This document shows positions 58,438-64,000 of a stretch of DNA of 64,000 nt, one piece after another. Position 1 is the first letter of the stretch. Each line of letters starts with the position of its first letter. The DNA lies in NCBI GenBank assembly GCA_948567375.1, contig OX419755.1:76158931-76222930 (forward strand), written 5' to 3'. The stretch comes from Lunularia cruciata. Taxonomy: Eukaryota > Streptophyta > Marchantiopsida > Lunulariales > Lunulariaceae. The notes under the pieces were generated by a model. It did not search any database. It saw nothing but the letters and a program-made list of their open reading frames with translations, and had not been told where the DNA came from. The position numbers and the translations under genes were made by a program.

Positions 58438-58453
58438 TTGGTCTCAAAGCAAG
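58438..58453 (+). promoter_or_regulatory. Primer binding site of A4
   Basis: TTGGTCTCAAAGCAAG, a diverged tRNA-iMet-type site in the family position. Confidence 0.75.
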
Positions 58454-58689
58454 AATGGGATGGATGGAATTTATGGAACACCAAATCCATTTTCACCAAA
58501 CCATTGGGATTTTCATGTCCAAGTACTACCCAAAAATTGTTTCACATAGTTCATCATCTCACGCTTTGGGCAAGATTTTTTGAATACAATCACCTTGTCT
58601 AAGGATCCCTTGGTATTTTCAATTGTAACTTATGGAGAACAATGGATGTGTTGCATTTGTATGCTAATAAATTACACCAATTTGGGATG

Positions 58690-59667
58690 GTGTGATAGAG
58701 TAGTAACCATGGCGGCAATACCCAAGGTTATTCATTGAGATGTAGCAACAAATCAAGCACCTTACTCAATTGTTGGATGAATGAGATCATTGACGACAAG
58801 AGCATGTAGAGAGAGTACCAATTCAAGAAGAAAAATATCAAATCCCATTTCCAAAACCCAAGGTTTTTGAAGGCAAGAATCTTGCAAGTGCAATGGAGAA
58901 CTTTTTTGTTTGATTGCAAATGTTATTTTGAGGCTACCAATCTTCAAGACAAACAAAAACAAATTCTCTTGGCTTCCAACCAATTGGATGGAGTAGAGCA
59001 AGCTGAATGGAAAATTGTTGCACCAACCTTGATATGGGCAAAATTCAAGATTGCAATAATTGGTTGATTCTAAACTATAAATGCCACATAGATTGCACAA
59101 TATAGGTTGGCTGAGTTGAAGCAAATTGGCTCTATAAGAAGTTACATCACTCTATACCATAACACCATCATGCAATTTCCAGATATACTAAAAGGTGAAG
59201 CTTTGGATCAATTTGTGAAGGTTTGAAGTCATGAACCAAATTAGAGGTAACTATGTCAGAGCCACAACATTTTGAGGAAGTCATGTGGTTGGCCAAACGC
59301 TTTGATTCCTTGGTTGCAACAAAATGGTCTCAACCTCAACCTCCTCAAAACCTACCAATACACTACACAAGTGTGGAAGAGCCAATACCAATAGAGATTG
59401 ATGCCATTCAATGGAGACCACTTTGCACTACAGATAGAGAAAAATTATGACAAAATGGCAGTTGGTTTTATTGTCACCAAATTGGACATCGCATTGTTGA
59501 ATGTCCACTCAAGAATAGGTGACCATGACAAGTTGCCCAAATGGAGTTTGTAGAGCAAAGTGATCAATGAAACAAGGAAATCTAGTAGGAGAGTTTGAGC
59601 CGCCTGTTAGGAACTTGCTTAGCTCCAATGGGATCAAAGGCTTGACCCATGAAACTTTGCTTCACTT
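58690..59667 (+). pseudogene. A4 gag and protease-start relic
   Basis: Collinear with A3 gag: TNLQDKQKQILLASNQLDGV near 58930-58990, and AKRFDSLVATKWSQPQPPQN with following residues at 59253-59450. A zinc knuckle (FYCHQIGHRIVECPLKNR) lies near 59465-59520. A protease-start segment (LLSSNGIKGLTHETLLHL) leads to the junction. Fossil. Confidence 0.78.
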
Positions 59668-60089
59668 GTATTATTTCATAGTTATTCATAGACCTGGAGT
59701 GGCAAACCATGATGTAGATGGGTTGAGTAGAAACCCATGTCCCAACCAGTAGGATCAGACTGGAGCACGTTGTCATGGTGAGATAGATGAAGAGATGGTG
59801 CCAAGTTAGCATGCATCTACCTTTCTTTGTATATTTTTTGAGGCTTTGGTAGTATCTCTCTCAACGCATTTAAGAGGAGTTATTAAGGTCACAAATCCAA
59901 AGAGTGGAGAAAGTGGTACAGTTCAGCAAGACATTGATGATGATATCATAGTGATAGACTATTTTGCATTGGTGTTGTGGGTGGCACAATTGGGGCCAAG
60001 GAGAGAAACCATGTTCATTAGCAAGCTAGGTGGTTCAAATTGGAGGGCAAATACGTTCTTTGTGTACGAGAGGATGGTAGAATGCAAGT

Positions 60090-60714
60090 ACTACCACTTC
60101 CATCTTAGAGACCACAACTGGTCCGTCATGCTCATGAGGAGCTAGGACATTTGGGAGTAAAGCATACATATAGCTTACTTTAGAGTCATTATTGGTGGCA
60201 CGGTATGCATACCAATGTATAGCAATTTGTTGAAAGATGTGTGGTTTGTGATTAAGTAAGAACATCATTTAATGCTCCTATGCCACAATTGCACCCATTA
60301 CCTATCATGGGATTGGGTAACCATTGGAGTTTGGACTTTGTTTGCCCTTTACCATTGATTGTGAGCCATCATTAGTATGTTTTGGTGATGGTGGAGCACT
60401 TCTCCAAGTGCATTGAGTTGGTGACACTTCTGGACAAGTCCAGTGAATAGATATCTCACTTGTTCTTGGATTGGGTTCTTAGTCATTTTGGTGTGCCAAC
60501 TAAGGTTTTATCTGATCAAGGTACATAGTTCTTGGAGGAGTTTCAAGTCTTGTGTGACAAAGCTTTGATTGATCATTGTACTACCTCTCGATATCACCTT
60601 CAGGCAGATGGCTTAGCAAAGAGAGTGGTTCATATAGTGAAGGGAAGATTGCGGAAGTATGGTTTGCAAAGAGGCCACTTGGGAGATTGGGATCTCCAAT
60701 TACCTTGGTTGGCA
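60090..60714 (+). pseudogene. E integrase relic, first part
   Basis: Zinc-binding segment near 60130-60255 (ELGHLGVKHTYSLL, FVERCVVCD). Core with LGNHWSLDFVCPLPL, FSKCIELVTLLDKS and HFGVPTKVLSDQGT. Then SRYHLQADGLAKRVVHIVKG and LGDWDLQLPWLA, where the LTR-B begins. Fossil. Confidence 0.8.
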
Positions 60715-61408
60715 TGTAACACTCATTTGTGCATGTGTGTGGTATTGTGATATTTAGCTTGGTATTACAAGTAATTGAGAGATATTATTTATATAGAGAT
60801 AAAGGATGGTTCTACATTAGTCATGATTAGCTAAAGTTAGTCATAGCTAAGATAGAGGGGACCTTACTTTAGAGGAAGTGAAAAAGATGAGTACCACTAT
60901 TTTGGATTCTAGTGTGTTGACTTGGTATTATTCCTAAGTGTTTGGCTTTGAGGAAAGAGTTGAGAATTCTTGGGCTCACAAGCCTTTTTGTTTGGATTCT
61001 TCTCTAGTCCAAGGATAGTCCATGTGAAAGAATCCTTGACTTAGTGGTTGGGTCAAGATAAGATCACATGCTAGTGTAATATGCCATGTGAATGGATATT
61101 CCTTTCTACTTTTTGACTTTACTTGACTTGTAGTCTAGTAACTTGAGTTACTACGGTAATTAGTAACTTTTATACATAACTATTTCACAAGTATATAAAC
61201 AAGGGGTGAGGAGGTACTCATCATCCTTTCCTTTCATTTGCAACTATCTCTCTCTCATTGAGTTCTCTAGTGAGCAATGTCTTGAGTCTTGGAGTGTTAG
61301 CCTTGGAGTAATATGATGGAGTTGGGGTTCCTTGCCTTCTTAGTCCATGGTGCGCTACCATAATAGCCATTGGAGGATCATCCTAAGTGAGAGACAAGCT
61401 GGCTCACA
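60715..61408 (+). repeat. Solo LTR-B inside the integrase of E
   Basis: 694 bp, TGTAACACTCATTTGTGC to GGCTCACA. The left flank ends ggca and the right flank begins ggcca, a target duplication with a one-base difference. Integrase sequence (LPWLA on the left, MGYRFSWQASLASFSLYFLL on the right) lies on both sides. No primer site follows, so it is solo. Confidence 0.92.
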
Positions 61409-61890
61409 GGCCATGGGCTATCGGTTTAGTTGGCAAGCCTCCTTAGCATCCTTCTCTCTTTACTTTCTACTCAAGATCCAGATTTACATGTAGCTATTTG
61501 TCAAGATGTTGTTTAGTTTTGGACTTAGATGATCCAAATGTATAGATGAGCGCATGTTCTGAATGGGCAAAGATCATTTGGAGATTGATGCCGATGGCCT
61601 TTGAGAACTTGCGATTGCTTGGCATAACAATTCCTTATGTTATGCTTCCATTTGAGGAGGAGGTTATAGGCCCTCAATCTGTCAATTTTATCTAGGCGAT
61701 TATGTATATCTATAATAGACAACACCGGCAACACTTGATGTTTCCACCAGCCACACTATGTTGAGAGTGTGTGAGGTTTTGACATCTAGAATCCTTGTGT
61801 TGGAAGGACGTGATGGTGTTGTTTAAAAAGATCATGTAATCAATTGTGCGCCAGCCACCTCCTAAACGTTCTGTACTATGGACCCAAGCT
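61409..61890 (+). pseudogene. E integrase relic, last part
   Basis: Continues with MGYRFSWQASLASFSLYFLL, then ELAIAWHNNSLCYASI, QFYLGDYVYL and TMLRVCEVLTSRILVLEGRD, ending KDHVINCAPATS. This is the SH3-like C-terminal module. Fossil. Confidence 0.78.
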
Positions 61891-62000
61891 TGGCACTTGT
61901 ACAAGCAGGCTTGAGGTGTATGTTATGCAGTTCTTCTAGTGGAGATGCTATTATATTAGTGTGTGATAGTTATTTGAAGATAGCATATGACATGTATGAC
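61891..62000 (+). pseudogene. PHD-finger-like tail of the E integrase
   Basis: In the same frame as the integrase end: MDPSLALVQAGLRCMLCSSS and then GDAIILVCDSYLKI. The spacing of CxxC and the following CD resembles the first half of a PHD finger, in the place where chromoviruses carry a chromodomain. It is decayed, so the assignment rests on pattern and position. Confidence 0.5.
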
Positions 62001-62226
62001 TCCTCTCCTCATAGTGGTTCCTCAAGGACAATGGTAATGTCATGAATGTACTTGACCTATAGCTAGTTCATCTTTTATATGGTAAAGTTTGTAGGCAAGA
62101 GACTAACAATGGGGCTCAATAGCACTCGGCCTCCTAATCTTTTGCCCACCATAGGGTATACTATATACTTGGAATAGATGGCTATTTGGAGTTAGAGGGA
62201 CCTAACCGCCAACTAGGGGGGCAATT

Positions 62227-62881
62227 GTGGTACTTTAGAGCCCATGTATGACTTATGTGTGAGTTATGTTTCTAATGTGTGATGTTGACAACAATGTATG
62301 TTGTGTAGCAATATATATACGCACTACAATTGTCATGCCATTCATAGTGTTGCACCTCGATTTCTCAAACTCTAGGGTAGTAGTGCTGGTAATCAAGAGT
62401 ATCTTGGTAGGTACTCATAGACTACTTGTTGACGGAGAGATCTTGTGTTTGGGGTACTGATGTCATGGTGGGGCCCACCTTACTTGCACCATTTGGACCA
62501 CCATGTGTGCCATCAGTGTGGCCATTAGGGTTTGAGACCTAGCTCAAGTCTAGGGGGTATATTTTTGAAGTGCAACTCTAGAGAACTCACTTCTTTGATG
62601 TTTAGCTTTCGAGTTCTTGGCTATGGTGGATAGAGGCTGGCAAGTATCACCTGGATTCTCTTAGCTAGAATGGTGTGGCTTGACTATAATATGTGCCCAA
62701 TTGTTAACAAATCATTGAGTGACAGATCAAGTACTGATCTGATTGAGTGTGATTTGAGTTGTGTAAACAAACTGATTATTGTGGTACTTTAGAGTCCATG
62801 TATGACTTACGTGTGAGTTGTGTTTCTATAGTGTGTGATGTTGACAATAATGTATGTTGTGTAGCAATGTATATACACACA
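62227..62881 (+). repeat. Putative 3' LTR sequence of E, with its start present twice
   Basis: Sequence after the polypurine tract begins TGTGGTACTTTAGAGCCC. About 100 bp of it, from there to 'gtagcaatatatatac', recurs at 62779-62880 at about 90% identity. The first copy is best read as the LTR start. The second may be a duplicate or the start of another LTR. The far end is cut by the family-A fragment at 62882. Confidence 0.5.
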
Positions 62882-62981
62882 CAAAATATGTAGACCACTA
62901 TCATCATGATTTCACTTTTCAAGTTGGTGATAAGGTCATGCTCTTGTTTAGTAACCTACCTCTCCCACTTGATACCCAAGT
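62882..62981 (+). pseudogene. Family-A integrase fragment
   Basis: Nucleotide match to A3 at about 41718-41816 ('gaccatcatcatcgtgatctcac' there), on the plus strand, ending where A6 is inserted (cacttgatacccaagt). It could be the displaced remainder of A4. Fossil. Confidence 0.8.
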
Positions 62982-63392
62982 TGTAAAAGATTGTGACCGA
63001 GGAGAGAAATAGGAGAATGGAAGCTCACATTGGAACACTTGAATGAGGGAAAACTCCAAATACCTAGCATGAGCTTTGGCTTCGGTATTTATAGGTAGCA
63101 TACAAGGCCCTTGAGAAGCTTCTTAAGAAGCTTCCTTGAACTGCTTTCTTAGAGTGCAAGCCAAGTTTACTATGAAGCTTCTCAAGAAGTTTCCTTCTAG
63201 AAGCCGCCTACTTGGCGTGCAAGCTAAGCTAGTTGGAAGCTTCTAGAAGCTACTTACTTGAGTGCAAGCTAAGCTAGCCGAGAAGCTTCCCAAGAAGCTT
63301 CCTAGATGCTTCCTAAATATTCTAGGCTAATTTTTCTTGTTTGTTACTTTGTTAGCCCTACTACCTTTGTCGCTAAACTCCATATTGTTACA
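62982..63392 (-). repeat. 3' LTR of A6 (family A)
   Basis: 411 bp, TGTAAAAGATTGTGACC to ATTGTTACA in plus coordinates. A minus-strand TATA box (CTATAAATACC) lies near 63085-63096. Confidence 0.92.
63235..63249. promoter_or_regulatory. Heat-shock-element pattern in A6 LTR
   Basis: gGAAgcTTCtaGAAg, three perfect alternating units, upstream of the TATA box on the minus strand. Confidence 0.7.
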
Positions 63393-63409
63393 TATTCCTC
63401 CACCATTAG

Positions 63410-64000
63410 TTGGTGATGTCCTCATCGCCAATGAAGCTTCAAATTCCAAGATGGCCGTCTATGCATTTTGGAGGTGAGAAAGAGGTTCCCATGTGGCATC
63501 ATGAAAGGGATACCCTTTCCAAAAGACCTTGTACTCCATATGTTGTCGATGACCTTGTTGAATGGGGATGCACAAGGATACAATCAACTTCATACTCCTC
63601 ATGATCATTGATAGGGACAGGAGGAAGAGGAAGTTGGATTTGAGAAGACAAGGAAGAGGGGTTAGGAACAAAGAGCTTCAACTTGGAAACATGAAAGATT
63701 GGATGGATACGCATGTGATAAGGCAAGGCAAGTTGATAAGCAATAGGAGAGATAATTTTGGTGACATCAAAGGGTCATATTCAATTAGGGGCAAGTTAAC
63801 AAACTTGGGTATCAAGTAGGAGAAGGAGGTTACTAGAAGATAGCATGATTTATCACAAACTTCAAGGTGAGATCATGACAATGGTGGTCTACATATTGTT
63901 TTTGACAATTTTGAGCAACAAGAAGGTGAGATTTGGCTTGTTGGAGAGATTGGGATATAGTGGTTAAGAATGTTGAAGTATGAGGAACCTCATATGGAGG
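63410..64000 (-). pseudogene. A6 integrase end and chromodomain relic
   Basis: 63499-63726 reads MPYHMRIHPIFHVSKLKLFV and then DHEEYEVDCILVHPH, the segment joining the integrase to the chromodomain. Chromodomain-core sequence continues to about 63420. Fossil. Confidence 0.82.

Larger units (their letters stand above)
58075..59667 (+). mobile_element. Chromovirus A4 (family A), 5' part only
   Basis: A family-A LTR, primer site, gag and the first residues of protease, then an abrupt switch to a different element (E) near 59668, after 'ttgcttcacttg'. The sequence before the LTR is the U tandem unit. No family-A RT or integrase follows directly. A short family-A integrase fragment at 62882 may be its displaced remainder. 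Broken. Fossil. Confidence 0.85.
59668..62226 (+). mobile_element. Element E (Ty3/gypsy), 3' part, with PHD-finger-like integrase tail
   Basis: Starts abruptly inside the end of RNase H (IVIHRPGVANHDVDGLSRNP). It continues with an integrase zinc-binding region, core and C-terminal region, a PHD-finger-like segment, a polypurine tract (actaggggggcaat, about 62211-62226) and a putative LTR start at 62227. The integrase is split by a solo LTR-B (60715-61408). It is unlike families A, B and C. No 5' half is present. Broken. Fossil. Confidence 0.78.
62982..64000 (-). mobile_element. Chromovirus A6 (family A), 3' end; continues past the window
   Basis: A 3' LTR, polypurine tract, chromodomain and integrase C-terminal region on the minus strand, collinear with A2. 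The left flank is caagt (62977-62981). The matching right flank lies outside the window, so whether it is whole cannot be judged. Fossil. Confidence 0.88.

Overview
The window looks like nuclear DNA of a land plant with a large, repeat-rich genome. It is AT-rich, I see no convincing intact host gene, and almost all recognisable content is mobile-element debris. Most of it is Ty3/gypsy LTR retrotransposon: chromodomain-bearing chromoviruses primed by initiator tRNA-Met, and a Tat/Athila-like lineage with a tRNA-Asp-like primer site. There are also a LINE 3' end and a Mutator-like (MULE) transposase relic. The LINE type and an integrase followed by a PHD-finger-like segment recall elements I associate with ferns, other seed-free plants and gymnosperms more than with typical angiosperms. 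That is an impression only; the sequence does not name the species.

Layout. 1-1030: LINE 3' end (+). 1140-2205: MULE transposase relic (+). 2885-8080: old chromovirus A1 (-). 8081-9520: relic of an unidentified ORF family (called U here), split by a solo chromovirus LTR with a perfect 5-bp target duplication. 10300-13310: coiled-coil ORF relic (-), perhaps the same family. 13311-19889: no gene recognised, apart from a very old LTR-B copy and a local tandem duplication. 19890-27924: Tat-like element B1 (+) with both LTRs and an extra zinc-knuckle ORF before gag.

28541-49240 is a four-level nest. Element D (+) is split by chromovirus C (-, 30323-48729). C is split by chromovirus A3 (+, 31424-42621) and separately carries a solo LTR-B (42759-43411). 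A3 is split inside its 5' LTR by chromovirus A2 (-, 31739-37356). Target duplications and my by-eye LTR divergences (C about 13%, A3 about 10%, A2 3.7%) agree with this order.

49490-51960: a longer U relic (+). 51961-55560: nothing identified, except a perfect 17-bp hairpin. 55850-58074: U relic (-) with a tandem duplication, one copy of which holds a solo LTR-B. 58075-59667: 5' part of a chromovirus (A4, +), fused to the 3' part of a different gypsy element (E, +, 59668-62226), whose integrase is split by another solo LTR-B. 62982-64000: a further chromovirus (A6, -) that runs off the window.

The most interesting regulatory signal is in the chromovirus A LTRs. They are packed with GAAGCTTC blocks, and five of the seven LTR copies with readable U3 regions carry perfect three-unit heat-shock-element patterns (nGAAnnTTCnnGAAn or its complement) upstream of a TATA box. 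That is the layout known from the heat-activated Arabidopsis element ONSEN. The most interesting coding signal is family U: a repeated, coiled-coil-rich ORF family with no recognisable polymerase.
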